Of a stretch of DNA of 64,000 nucleotides, positions 34,213 through 46,900 are shown piece after piece; the stretch's first letter is position 1; each line of letters opens with the position of its first letter. Source of the DNA: Caprella mutica (lineage: Eukaryota; Arthropoda; Malacostraca; Amphipoda; Caprellidae). A program made the translations under genes and the position numbers. The notes beneath the pieces are model-generated. The model had not been told where the DNA came from. It made no database searches and worked only from the letters and a program-made list of their open reading frames with translations. The stretch is from assembly GCA_947561585.1 (NCBI GenBank), contig CANNZV010002619.1, forward strand, positions 26,618 through 90,617, written 5' to 3'.

Positions 34213-34738
34213 AACGTATTGTTTTGAAATTTGTGACTTTGCTAAAAAAAACACTTCATTCATGTAACTTTTTCGATTTTGCCTTTGGTTTTAAAAAAAT
34301 AGATTTAAAATTTTATATTTTTTTCAAAAAAACGAGAAGTCAAGAAGTTTTCACGCTAGAAGAAAATTAAACATAGTTTTAGAATCCTTCGAACATTTCC
34401 AACAAATTTATATTGAACCTTTCAAATTTTATTCTCTGTATTTTGTATAAGCAATTTTTGATGACTAAATAAAATTTGAAAAATACACCTAAATTTTCAG
34501 TTTATGATTGTGATAAGAAAAAACGGTAATGAAAATTGGAAAACTCTCTATAGATTGGTTAGAAATATTGCAAGGATTCAAAAATTGTATTTGGTTTCCA
34601 TGTTTTGTGAAAACTCATTGACTTCTCGTCTTTTTTAGGTGGAAAAGACAGATTTTATAAGAGTGCCCAAAACATATATATATTTGACCAAAAATGTAGA
34701 TAGGTAAATAATAACCATAATCATAAACACTCTATTGG
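34213..34738. mobile_element. Hairpin-forming inverted repeat element, ~330-530 bp
   Basis: Arms of about 110 bp: 34,325-34,440 (AAACGAGAAGTCAAGAAGTTTTCAC..., ...GAATCCTTCGAACATTTCC) pair with 34,520-34,640 (...GTGAAAACTCATTGACTTCTCGT). The 10-bp direct repeat CTCATTTGGG occurs at 34,203-34,212 and again at 34,739-34,748. It could be a target duplication of a wider element, but no terminal inverted repeats are seen right next to it. The outer boundaries given here are therefore tentative; the hairpin itself is clear. Confidence 0.55.
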
Positions 34739-34749
34739 CTCATTTGGGT

Positions 34750-36313
34750 CCTGCATTTGGTGGTTTACTGTGACTCTAGCCATCAAAAAAGTTGGGACAT
34801 GAAAGTACACTGTCTAACATTCCTTTTTCACCAAAAAAATACTGATTTTTGACCTTCATGCACCCACCCCCCTTCGCACTGCTCCTGGCGGGAGGGGAGA
34901 GGTTCTATTCCTCGTACCCTCACACAAATTTGGGAACTAAAAGCCCACTAACTAAGGACTCTTTTCAGCAATAAAAAGAAAATTGATAATTTATACCACA
35001 TAGGATGGGTATACATGATGGAAATAAGATTATTTTTTGATCTTCTAAACTATTATGAGCCCATTGTAATTTTTTCCCTGTGTATCTCAGTTCATAGATC
35101 ACTCTCCGTTAACTGAAGGTTTAATTATAATGAATAATTTAAATGAGTAGGACTATCCAAACATTAATTTCCATACCAAAATTTACCTCATTTTTTATAC
35201 ACTTTCATAACATTTTTAGAGCGTTAAAGTCAATTAAATATATACTAAAGTTATACACATTTTCTATTGTTATTTTATACCTTATAGATTTTTAGTAAAA
35301 TATTTCGAGTTTAATGAATATATTTTAATTGTTTAATTAAAAACACATTTGCTGATTAAACACTTTTAATAATTATTACTTCCCTTGATAATTAGAAATA
35401 AATATTTGTCGATATATTGAGTCGAGTGTAACATTATTTTCTATTTCAATCTCTTAAATTTAATCAACTCTTAATTAAAAACCTGTAAATCGGACTGATA
35501 GTTATACATAGGGTGAATAATTATAATGACATATGGATGAAATCTATTAAAGTAAAAGGGGTAAGTAGCAAAAAACAATGACACTCACAGTACTTGAAAA
35601 GTGAGGGTTGAAAAATAACTCCTTTGAAATTTCTGATTAAAATTAGCATTCTCTCTCCAAGTATTGTAAATGTTTGTGAACTACGACTTTTTTCTTTATT
35701 TCATTCGATTTTACACCATTTATTATTTTATGAATAACCATTAGTAAAATATAAGAGAAATCTAATATTGTTAATAATTACGATGGTGATGGGCAGGCTT
35801 TGCTAACTGTTAGAGTGCTTTTCGGTATGAAAAAATACACTAAATTGTTACACTACTTTAGATTATATTCTGAAGGTTTGGTGTCACACTCTTAGTAAAG
35901 TTAAAGGAGTTCGGAGCGTTATACTATGTCGGAAAAATGCAATCTCGTATCGTCAGCTTCTCATTTTAACATTAAATTATTAAAGTTCTTATTCGATTTT
36001 AAAAATATTTAAAATGGAAGCCATGATGTGATTAGATTAATGTCATAGAAAAAGAACGATATTGTAAATGAAGATATATAATGAACAATATTACAGATAT
36101 TGAAATAAGAATTCTTATCAAGAAAAAGTTGCAAGTCCCTTACAAGAAAAATGTTTTTGAAAAGTAAATTATTTAAAAATACAGTGACCTAAGTAGGTAG
36201 ATCAACTTTTTATAATGTTCTATATTAAGGAAAATCTGCAGAAAAAAATTAATCCATTAAGAGAATAAGAACATTGAATAATAGTGAACATTTTCTATTT
36301 TCCACCACAGTTC
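34750..36313. other. Non-coding stretch
   Basis: Apart from a short pyrimidine-rich patch near 34,860 (CACCCACCCCCC), nothing could be supported. Confidence 0.35.
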
Positions 36314-36322
36314 AATGTTTAT

Positions 36323-37631
36323 GGTGCCACCGGGAAAACTGCCACTGGAAAAATTGCCACTGTGGGAAAACTGCCTCTGGGAAAACTGCCACTGTGGGAA
36401 AACTGCGACTGGGAAAATTGCCACTGTGGGAAGATTGCCATCCGGAAAATTACTACTTTACATACATAAAATCATACCCATTTTTTTTTTCAAAAATCGC
36501 AAAAATCATAGATACTGAATGCAATGTTGATCAGAATTTATTCTATAATAAATTTTACAATGTGTACAACTCATTTTTACAAGTTATACGATCTAAGTGA
36601 ATTCTTTCGTCGGTGGGTGTGGAAATACAAATAAATCTTTGCTTTATGTTCTCAATTGTTCCCTAAAGTTAAATCATTAGAAGGATCTTTACACTACTAA
36701 TTTGTTAGCAATTAATTTTATCTCATTCACAAGTGCATTAAAATGAACTTCGTATCTTAATGATGTTTAGTCTTGTATATAGAATGGACCACAAAAAAAG
36801 GAATCTCGAATTGAACTGCTTATAACTTAGGAATAAATCATTATTTTAAGTCTTTTGTATTATATTCAGAGAGATTTTTTAATCACTTTGACGAATTACT
36901 TCAAATTGGTAATCTTTTTTTTTTTCTCTGCGTTATGTTGGAAAACAGGAGTATAATGGTTAGTTACACAGAACTGTTTACCAGGAAAAAGTTATACAAA
37001 AGGTAAAACTATTGTTTTCTATTTTACAACAATAGCAATATTATTATAACTAGGGCTGGGACAATATGCTCTTAAAACTATAGATCATAAAAATATCATA
37101 GACGAAACGAAATAAAATGGTATCGAATACTATATACAGCTTGTTAAGAACGATTCAATACTCTTTAATTCTCTCTGTCTATAATATTTTCGGGATCTAT
37201 GATTTTAAGAGCATATTGTCCTAGCCCTGATTATAACCTAACGCTGAGAGAATTACAATTACCAAAAGAAATTATGCCTAAATATTTCCAACCAAATTGT
37301 ACCTCTTGGGCTCAATAATCGTTCCATGGTTGAATAGTTTTTTTTATATCTTGTTAATGAAAGATGAACATACAGTGAGCATTCTCTTTAGATAAAATTC
37401 GAATACTCTTGTATTCAGTTCGGTATTTTATTATAAAGTAAAATATATTATTAGTTTGTTATTATATTGTTTATATATTTTATAGTGGCAATTTTCCTCA
37501 GTGGTAATTTTCCAGGAGGCAGTTTTCCCACATTGGAAGTTTTCCAACAGTGACAATTTTCCCAGTTGCAATTTTCTCTCAGTTGCAGTTTTCACGGAGG
37601 CAATCTTCCCAGTGGCAATTTTTCGCGCACA
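36323..37631. mobile_element. Foldback-like element FB1, 9-bp target duplication
   Basis: The element is flanked by perfect 9-bp direct repeats AATGTTTAT (36,314-36,322 and 37,632-37,640). Termini are GTGCCACCGGGAAAAC (left) and, reverse-complemented, GTGCGCGAAAAATTGCC (right). Just inside each end lies a tandem array in inverted orientation. Left, 36,333-36,450: eight units of 15/17 bp alternating (GGGAAAACTGCCACT). Right, 37,484-37,625: nine units of 15-17 bp (AGTGGCAATTTTCCC). The interior, about 1 kb, has no coding potential and was later hit by a hAT MITE. Inverted terminal arrays plus a 9-bp duplication are the architecture known from Drosophila Foldback (FB) elements of the Mutator-like group. 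The sequence itself is not one I recognise. Confidence 0.85.
37051..37229. mobile_element. hAT MITE, 179 bp, inside FB1
   Basis: The left end TAGGGCTGGGACAATATGCT and the reverse-complemented right end CAGGGCTAGGACAATATGCT are inverted. The perfect 8-bp direct repeat ATTATAAC lies at 37,043-37,050 and 37,230-37,237. Arms extend about 50 bp. Its end resembles the isolated hAT-like end at 60,855. Insertion inside FB1 shows FB1 is older. Confidence 0.93.
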
Positions 37632-38619
37632 AATGTTTATATAGCATTGAAACACATTTCATTTCACAATATTATTATATTTAAGTGTAATATATCAAGA
37701 TGTTTATTAAAATATCATGTTGAAGGTTTCTAAATTTTAACAACAGCATGAATTACTGGAAGGAGAATTATGTTTCATTCACAATTAAATTCATTGATTA
37801 ATGGTGCTCTGGAATTCAATTGAGTATTTTTCTAATATCTGCAAATGTTAGTAATGCACAGCCGGCTAGTTGTCGGTTAGTTAAGCTGTTATAAAACAGT
37901 TTAAACTTCCCAGCTTGTTCATTTATTGTGAAATATCTTTTGATTTAAAATTTATTCTACCGTTTATCGTCGACTCTCAATCGGCGATTAATACCAATTA
38001 TGAATAGATCAATGATATATGTGACTATATAATGATTCGACGTAAAATTTATCGTAATTTATACTAAATTAAAAGCGCATATACAGTAGTGGACAAAATA
38101 TAAGGGTAGGCAAGAACAAGTTATCTAAATCTTTAATTTCATAAAAAGTACAAAACACAAATTGTTGAAATCTTGCATGTATTTTTATATAGAGCACATA
38201 TGTATTCGTATGAAATTTCAAAGCATTCGAACAAATATTCTAGGAATAGCACAAGCATTCACTTCAAACAATAACTTTTGTTCTGGTCAAAAGTTAAGGG
38301 CCATCATAAACTCTGAAATATTCCCGGATATTAGTAATTAGCTTGATACTTTGTGAATAATTCTTTGCTATGTCACTTCAATACATCGTCTGTCAAAAAA
38401 TTCTATTAATTTTGCACAATATGAAGTAGTTTTCCATCTTCCATTCATACTCCAGAAATGTCAACAATTTTTCTACATATGTGTTGAGTTTCTTCTCTAT
38501 ATACAGTCTCTAATTGACGTTGTCATTGATTTCTATTGTCATATGAAGATCCAAAAGGATTGTACAACCTTCTGTGGCTCAGCATAAGTATTTTAGAGTT
38601 ATTGATTCCAAATCAAAGA

Positions 38620-40390
38620 ATGGTAGATATCTCAAAGCAACACCGAGAGAAGATAATACAACTCTTCAAGGTCGTGGCCGGAAAATTTGTCAACGAGAAA
38701 CTCGTCCACGGAATATTCGTCCACGGAAAATTCATCCACTGAAGATTCGTCCTCGGAAAATTCGTCCATTAAATGCAAAATGATTAATTTAAATGGAATA
38801 AATGTTTTGGTATAAAGTAATTTAATATATGTAGGTGATAGTATATAGTTAATCTACTTTTTTGGATCCATCATAAATATTGTTGTACTGTAAAATTCAT
38901 GATTGTTTATTGAAACATGAAGATTAATAGATATATAATAAATTCATTAACTAAATTTAAGATGCCTTAGCGTTCATAACACCAGAAAATGTTGATGGCG
39001 TTAATGAAAATTTGTGCGAGGATGTCAATTGAGTTTTTAACTACTTCGAAATTACGTACATTGGAATAGAACGTGGAAGACGAAATCTACGCAAAATCCC
39101 GTTATATCCAATTAAATTTTGGAATGTTCAAGAAATAACATCCTAATATTTGGTAGAAGAGTTAACTCTAACTTAAAGAATTGAAACAATGAGAGATGTC
39201 AAACAGCGTAAACGGCCTAAGTATCGAAATATCATCAAACAAATATATGTATAGCTAGTATTGCAATGCACTTTGAATGAAACAATTTTTTTGATAAATA
39301 TTGCATTCTTGAAAATGTCCAGCTATTCAATTTAAATATTTTATTAAGTTATTTTTTCCTATTTCATTTATAATTATAGATAACATAATATATTAGTTAC
39401 ATATACATAGAATACATTTTTCTTCAACAGCTTTAACTGCTCAATATATGTGTTATTTTCATCTTAACAGATTTTATGAAACTGTAATTATCTCTCATAT
39501 ATGAACATTGTTAACACTCAATAATTTCTTTCATTTTTTTCCAAATTTAAGAAAACGGACGAATTTTTTGTGGACGAATTTCCGCGGACAAATTTTCTGT
39601 GGGCGAATTTTCCGTGGACAAATTTTCCATTGACGAATTTTCAGTGGACGAATTTTATTAGCACCCTTCAAAGTAGCTTGCATGATAGTTTCAACACTTC
39701 TGATCAAATTTCTCGTGAGAGAGCTGTCATGTCTGGTGGCAAGGTGTCCAGGTCTACTTTTTCTCTTCGACCTCAACAAGTTGGATTCCAATCATTCGTC
39801 CCTGCATCGAAGATTTTAATCTCTAAAAGTAAATGGTAAGTGTTACTTGTGTTTTGTCATGAGCATTTCGTTGGGTCGATTGATCAGAGGTGAAAAGTAC
39901 ATTCTAGTGATGAATAAAAGAAAATTAGATATCTTCGGTTCTAATGGGAAAGAACGAATTAAACTTAGAGTAAGATATATGTTAATTCTTAATGGCGTCA
40001 AGAAAACAGTTAAGTATGGAGGTTGTAGTGTGCGGGTTTGGGGTTCATTTCTTCTGCTGGACCAGGTCCCATTGTTCGTCTGCACGGAAGAGTTATTGTA
40101 GAAGAAAAATACAGCCCTTTCGTCAACACACTCTCCCCTATCAACAAGCACCTGAGCCCAAACACCGAGTTTCAAGCAGGAAAACGCACCCTACTAATCA
40201 GATAAAAAAGTTAGGAGCTTATTAGAAGATGAAGAAATTTCTCAAATGAGCTGTCCTTCACAGAGCCCTGACCTCAATGATATTGATATTGTTTGGATAA
40301 TAAATGAATACTCTACTCATAGAAGAAACACAATAAATGTGGAAGAATATGGACATTTCTGGAGGATGAATAGAAGATAGATAACTACTT
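38620..40390 (+). pseudogene. Decayed Tc1 transposase interrupted by FB2
   Basis: ATG at 38,620 opens MVDISKQHREKIIQLF, the start of the first helix-turn-helix of Tc1-type transposases. The frame is broken at 38,663-38,673 by FB2. Downstream fragments in several frames match the expected Tc1 order. RSTFSLRPQQVGFQSFVPAS and a following basic stretch end near 39,838. SDE then a stop lies near 39,908, at the first catalytic aspartate. FGSNGKERIKLRV and TVKYGGCSVRVWGSFLLL run from 39,940 to 40,060. QQAPEPKH near 40,140 stands where QQDN is normal, so the second aspartate is lost. SPDLNDIDIVW near 40,272 is at the third acidic position. Several frameshifts and stops make this copy dead. Confidence 0.85.
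38672..39664. mobile_element. Foldback-like element FB2, inserted in the Tc1 transposase
   Basis: The left array 38,680-38,769 has six exact 15-bp units (GGAAAATTCGTCCAC and variants). The right array 39,557-39,657 has seven inverted units (GGACGAATTTTCCGT type). Flanks TCTTCAAGG (38,663-38,671) and CCTTCAAAG (39,665-39,673) agree at 7 of 9 positions and are a plausible old target duplication. Removing the element rejoins Tc1 transposase sequence. The left terminus is GTGGCCGGAAAATTTG, close in plan to FB1 and FB3. The ~790-bp interior is AT-rich, non-coding and not shared with the other elements. The arginine/proline-rich small frames here are only the arrays translated. Confidence 0.85.
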
Positions 40391-40988
40391 CATTTAAAGC
40401 AAAATTAGTAGAATTTTGTTATAGAAGCTGTATTGAAGTGATATTATGATATACCCGAGAATATTTAAAAGTTTATGATGGCTACCCTTGACTTTTGACC
40501 AGAGCTACATTTACTGTTTGAGATGAAATAAGGAACTATTGATAGAATATTTGTTCAAATGCTTTGAAATTTCATACGAATTCATGGGAGCTTAATATAA
40601 AAATATGTGCGAAATTTCAATAATGTGTTTTTTGCACATTTAAAAAAAATAAAGATTTAGTTAACTTGTTCTTGCCTACCCTTATATTTTGGCCACTACT
40701 TTAGTTCTTCGTCAGACATGAAAATCCTTACTATCACTATATACATCAATAAAAACTAAACGATATTCAACCGAAAATAAATTTACCCGATTTGCCATTA
40801 TGATATTATACATTGTATACTGTATATATATATTTTAAAGACGGTATTTTTTCCAAATAATGTTATTAGTTTAACACTCGTTGTTTATCATCAGATTTTT
40901 CGTAATTTGACCAAAATTGCAGACTCATAATTCATACGAGAAGTTACTTTGCTATGCATAACTTTGTAGTTCAGATTCTATCTCCCAC

Positions 40989-41080
40989 GTGCCACGACAT
41001 CTCGTCCGAGGATATTTCGTCCAACGGACATTTCATCCACGAACATTTCGTCCACGGACAATTCAACCACGAATTGCTTT
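40989..41080 (+). mobile_element. Solo Foldback-like left end (FB4)
   Basis: It starts GTGCCACGACATCTCG, comparable to the left terminus of FB1. It continues in about five 15-bp units (GGATATTTCGTCCAA, GGACATTTCATCCAC, GAACATTTCGTCCAC, GGACAATTCAACCAC). No inverted partner array was found downstream in the window. It is either a solo end or the other end has decayed. Confidence 0.65.
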
Positions 41081-41084
41081 ATTT

Positions 41085-43484
41085 TGTATTATAATTATTG
41101 TGTGCATTTATTTTATATATTATATTATTTATAATATATATATTCAGCAATATAAATGTATTTAACACCCTTATATGATGGTATTTAGAAATGTATGGTC
41201 ATTGCCTAAATTCTTATTGCAATCTTTTTATCATGTTGGCTGGCATCAGTGAAATAATACAAGTGAAAACTTTTTAATTATATACAGGCAGGCCCCACTT
41301 TTATTACACCCGAGTCTTATAAAATCTGAAATAATTACCTGGCATATTTCGATGTTATTACAGTATATAAACTTAGAAAACGGAGACATTTTTGTGGTGT
41401 TTATTTCACAGTAACTACAATAAACATCAATAGTAGTATACAGATTAGCTAGTTATAGGAAATTAGATGCACTATTGGTTCAGAAATTAGTATTTTATAG
41501 CAGAATATTTTTCACAGTGATTATCTAAATTACATACATAATAATATGAAGGTATATAATAAATTACTTAAAAAAGTGATATAAAATATTATCTAGATAT
41601 TAGTTCTTTTTAGTGTTACGTTATATTATTTAAACGTAAAAACGAACGTGTCACTGGATTGTTTCATATTTTCGGAGTTATTCATATATAATTATAATAA
41701 ATATATACCTTTATTGTAATTACTTTAATTCCTAATTATTCACACATTTTTTATTGTTAGGACCCTGCTATTTCAGTTCTAAACTTAAGATACTATAAAC
41801 TGAGCTCTCTAGGAGTCAATTACATAATCTTACAGATAACAAAATAACAATTACTATCACTGGCTGTTATACTACGTGTAATAATATTGCATATTAATAT
41901 TTTTATCTTTTATATTCCTTATTATTGTTATAATGCCCATTAAGATTAGTGAAAATGAATAAATTCTGTAATTACAAATAATATTATAATTCATAATAAT
42001 AATATTTGTTCATCCATAAATATTATTGAGTATAACATTTTTCTTATTGCAAGTAGTACATACTATTGCAATTAATTTTAATTACATCAGTCCAATAGGA
42101 AATCTTTTAACAAGAATCACTATACAACTTACAGTTAATCAATATATGTTCATTATACATTCATTTCCATAGCTAACTTTAACTGCAACTCTAATTTCTC
42201 CTTCGAAAGTTCATTTTCGAGTAATTATATCCTCAAGTTTACTTCAAGAAACACCAAATTATTCAAGACGAAATAGTGTAATACTTATGGTTATCTCGTC
42301 CAACAGATCATTTACTAGCTATGAATTTGATCTGGAATAATCTTAATTAATGGTGAGTGAATGGTCTTAGTTGTCAACAAATTCATTATATAATATCCCG
42401 ATGTAATTATTGACAGTTTCCAAAATCAGAGAAAATCAGTTTCATATTAATTGACCTTCAATTAAAGACCTATTTTTATCCCAAATACTGCATAGCTTCC
42501 AAAAAAAAAATTATCTGGTACTTACCGAGAATCCCAATTAACTCATAAATCAAGTTTCTTTAGAAGCCGTCAGTTGCAAGTCCAGAATCGAACAGATATA
42601 AATCTTACGAAATGCAGCAGCATGAGCCTCGTCCTCAATTATTAAGGGAGAAAAAATAGGACATCGAAATTTAAGAAAAAAAACATATTTCACCATTGAC
42701 TACAGAAATGATCCATTACATGTTAACTGCTACTTTCAGTTAATGTCGTTTAATAACTAGATCAACTTGTATAATTTACGCATTCAATGGAGGAAGGGCA
42801 AAAACTAGAGAATTATGTGGAATGGAATTGGATGAATAGTAATTTATTTATTGTTCCGACAGTAATCTAATAAAGAATAGGTAAAAATTATCTTTATTGT
42901 CCGTTATATCTAACTAAAAATTCAAAGATATATCTACAAACTTCAACATATGGATTAGAGTCTCAGATCCTTCCTCCACCGAACTTGTCAAACTATACAG
43001 AAAATTTGATTTATCTATGACCTAAGATATATTTAAAAGAACGCAATTGGCTGTCGGCACAGTATTGCTTTAATGTACGTTTTGCATGCAGCGATTGTTA
43101 ATTGCGATCATCGCTGAGCATTAGTTCAATACTATTCCTATGGATCTGTTTTGCAACGATTGATTACCGCCAAGCTATAATTCAATGTATTCGTATTGCT
43201 GGACAATCATCACTGAGCGATGGTCATAACAAATGTTGGATTCAAAACGTACCTTTAAAAAATAATTATAAATTTCAACAGCTGGCATTGATTCGTTTAA
43301 AAACTACTTTAGAGTTTTTTTTATCTTTAACCAGAAAGGAGGCTTCTCAGGTCGACATTGTCTCTATACTTGTGGCCGTATAACATTATCATTGGCAATA
43401 TTAGTTCATTCGAAGAAACAATTGGAACAATGAATACTAAATTCTTTTCATCAACATTAGATAAGAATCTTGCTTTTAAGCATA
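41085..43484. other. AT-rich non-coding stretch
   Basis: No gene or repeat could be supported. The 93-codon plus frame at 43,102-43,383 lacks an ATG start and shows no domain. Confidence 0.35.
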
Positions 43485-43493
43485 CGTTTATTA

Positions 43494-43931
43494 TGGTTCT
43501 AGGAAATTTCGGTCTTGGAAAATTCGGTCTCGGAAAACAAGGTCTTCATTTATAATGGTTTTATTAAAGAACGATAATAGAAAAAGTGGAAATTGATACG
43601 TAACATGATACGTAATGATACGTAACATTAGTAATTTTGACATGTTTTAACATATATTTAACATGAGATTTGAGCGAAAAATTCTGTCTCAGAAATTTCT
43701 GCCTCGTAATATTGGGTCTCTGGTATAAGTAAGACTTGAGAATTAGATGTATCAGGGAGCGTCCCACCCCTGAATTCTCCTGCCAGGTTTTTAAACAATC
43801 ATGAAGTGTACAGTACAACAAACTAGCGGATACAGCAAAGTACATAACGGTGATTAATGCTTAGAGGTCATTCATAATTCTGAAACCAAAATTTCAATAC
43901 CTAATATTCCGAAACCGAAATTTGCAGCCAC
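43494..43931. mobile_element. Foldback-like element FB3, near-perfect 9-bp duplication
   Basis: Flanks CGTTTATTA (43,485-43,493) and CGTTTAATA (43,932-43,940) agree at 8 of 9 positions. The left end TGGTTCTAGGAAATTTCGG is followed by three 15-bp units (GGAAAATTCGGTCTC, 43,502-43,546). The right end, reverse-complemented, reads GTGGCTGCAAATTTCGG and then GTTTCGG-type units (43,881-43,927). A further same-direction array at 43,675-43,720 (AGAAATTTCTGCCTC) lies inside. 438 bp, non-coding. Confidence 0.75.
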
Positions 43932-43944
43932 CGTTTAATATTCA

Positions 43945-46900
43945 AAGTTGGATTCAATAATCCCAACTAATGGTTGTATAAAGAGCATTCATATCCATTT
44001 TTGGCAATAAAATAATGTATACGAGCAAATTGCAATGTATCATGCAATTTATATAGATTGAATTATTACAAACCTAAACAAAATCGTATTATATCACGTA
44101 GAACTATCTGAAATATTTTACTAACTACTTGGGAGATAGATATTTCCATGCATGTTATTGATGTTATGATTATTCATGAAAAAAATATTTAAATGTAATC
44201 ATCAAAGGATAACAACAATCTAATGAATTGATATATTTTGAATAAATATTGCAGCATTAAATATAAGTAATGGTAACCAAATATTTCACATATATACATA
44301 GTATGAATCACAGTATATGTTGACATTACTATTTCCACCATTTATCTTTAATGAGGAATCTTTTTTCACAAAATTATCAGTAAGTCGTCCTTAATCGAAG
44401 TTAATTAAATTGCAAAATCGCAACATTTAATTGCGGATCTTTTCCTTGTAACTCAAAAGGTATTCTAAAGCAATTATTTGATCGAAACTGTCATCTTCAA
44501 TTAACACGTAAATGAAAAATTAGAAAGTCATTCAATATGGTGGCACACTTCTGTAATCCGTTGATGAGGAATCTTAATCTGCTAATTTGCCTCTTATCTC
44601 ACATGTGACGGAAAATTAATAGTTCGCATCACCTCTAACATGATTTTGAGGTAATTCCTACAAAGAAGAAAGTTATGTTATATCAATTCGATGAAATTTA
44701 AAACAACATATTTTTTTAAACTATATTTCATTTATTGACATATTTTTAAATTTCATATATTTATGATAAAAAATAATAGATTCTCGAAATCACTTTTCCG
44801 ATTCAAAATTATATGATGGTTCCAATTAACTGGTTTTCTGACCGAAATTATATTATATAATAAATAATATGACATTTCCAGTCCTTTTCACGTTTCTCCA
44901 AGCTGAAACCTCGGATAAGTTAACTTCAGCCAAAGTTTTTGAAATGTCTCTGTCTGACTGACAATTTCTACCCAATTGAATCCATCCCTTTTTGTTTCCC
45001 GGGACAATTGATTCAGTCATTTTCTGTGTGATGAAATTTGCATAGACTGTCCACTAGTGCTGGTGTTTCATTGAATTTAAAATCCATTGAGTATTTTTTT
45101 AGTTTTTTTGTACAGTTTTTCTATTGTTACTGTTCCAATTATATATTCCAAATCAAAGAATGAAAGTCTAACTGAAGAGCAAATACAAATATTAGCAGAA
45201 GTAAAATGAAAAATATGTTTTTAGATAAACCAATATGGATTGTTTGAGTAAAGAAAGCATATCATAAAGATATTGTGCCCATGATGTATTCAGTGGGAAT
45301 CTAGGTGTGGATTAGGCCAAAATGAATGCTGATTGTAAAATTACTTTTGAAATTGGAATTAACAATTGAATATCAACATGAGACTTGCTGCTGAAGCTTG
45401 TGCTGGAAAATTATTGCTGGACATATATTTATTACTGGAGACATTATTTCCACCAATTACTCATTGTTCAGAAATGTATGGTATCGGAGAACTCTGAAAA
45501 TGAGAACTTTGTCAATTCTATGAATGTGAGAAGTTATTTGTATTTGTATGTGGAGGTTGACCCACTAGATTGAATTAATAAAATATTGTGAGAAGAGAGC
45601 AGTGATTATCAGCTTAGAAAGAGGTTATTTTGGATCATGATCAAAATCTCGAGACCAATAATAGAGGCCGGGTAGAAGCGAAAGCATTAGTTGGTTACCG
45701 GTGTAAAAGATTACATTACATCTCTACTATAGAAAAAGAAATAAAATGAGTATTCTGATTAATATTTCATTGTTTTCTAGAAGATTTTAAAACAAATTTT
45801 CAAATAGTATCAAAAGTTTTTTGATAAATACATTTACACAGTTTAACACCTTCATTCCTCTTTTCCATTCTTCTAACTAAATTCTGTTCTTTCAAATTCA
45901 TTTCGAATTCGATAAAAAAACTTCTAAGCTACTCCTATCAAGACGAGGAAATGGTTATTGAAAATATCTTCAAAATCCAAGCATTCAGAACAGCAGTAAT
46001 AAAAATAAAATAAATCGCTGTTCAATAAGCAATATCAGCTCAATTCTCGAAAGTTAATATGTAATTCATTCGACAATGTGCAATCGCGGAATCAAGTGTA
46101 ATATTAACTACGAGTAGCGATCTTTTATATTGGAATATAAATATGGAAAAGCAATCAAGATAGACTACTTATTCTTATCAATCTTCATTTACTATAAAAA
46201 AAACATTAAATGGCAATAATTTTACATTAAATGCTTGACAACTTATTAGTTTTTCATTCACTAAATAATCGAAAGTCATCTAACTGAATTTTATTTATAT
46301 ATAATGAATGTATATTATAGTCCATGTTATGTGATAATTTCATTATCTATAAGACTCAGATTACATATTTGAAACTATTATACCATTAATCAATCAATTT
46401 ATGAAAAACATTGAGAATAATTATTTGTATTTTGCGTTGAAGGTTTAATTTAGAACTATTATTACACTATCTCAAAAATACTACTTGTATCTTATATATA
46501 ATAATTTAAACTTATTCCATTAATGGTGAGGTATATTGATTCAAATTGCTCCTTTAAGACCATTTTGAGCTCATGTAAGAGGATTGTTTAATTGAAATCT
46601 GATTCTTCAAATGATAAATATTTTATGATGTTTACAAATGTTCTATCACTTTTTTTCTCAAGAGAGACTCGTTGTGACGATATCAACTCTTACAAGAGAT
46701 CGAATTACTTACTACCTATATCTAGTTACTTGAAACCAAGCCATCACACACAGCCAAAGTTCTTATTTTAAATTTTAGTCACTTGTTAAATTATATTTAT
46801 TATTTTATTCCTTTGTAGAATTTTTTCTGTAAATGGATGCCTACTTGCTAAAGAAATAATGATTGTTGAGTTACCGATGATTACGAGGGGAACGAACTTA

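Larger units (their letters stand above)
38084..40701 (+). mobile_element. Tc1-like transposon with ~260-bp terminal inverted repeats
   Basis: The left end CAGTAGTGGACAAAATATAA then GGGTAGGCAAGAACAAGTTA pairs with the reverse-complemented right end AAGTAGTGGCCAAAATATAA then GGGTAGGCAAGAACAAGTTA. TA lies outside both (38,082-38,083 and 40,702-40,703). The arms can be followed to about 38,345 and 40,440, including the shared block CTGGTCAAAAGT. It carries a decayed Tc1 transposase and, inside that, the foreign element FB2. Without FB2 it would be about 1.6 kb, normal for a Tc1 element with long repeats. Confidence 0.93.

Noticed and set aside
36274..36600. Overlapping small frames in all three phases with GKTATGKIA-like repeats (also 37,431-37,655, 38,536-38,783, 39,531-39,839)
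   Set aside because: They are translations of the 15-bp terminal arrays of FB1 and FB2, open only because 15 is a multiple of three.
36783..36810. Possible transposon end (GGACCACAAAAAAAGGAATC)
   Set aside because: It resembles the A/B family terminus only superficially and no inverted partner was found.
43102..43383. 93-codon frame
   Set aside because: Begins at TTG, not ATG, with no domain and no splice context. Likely chance.
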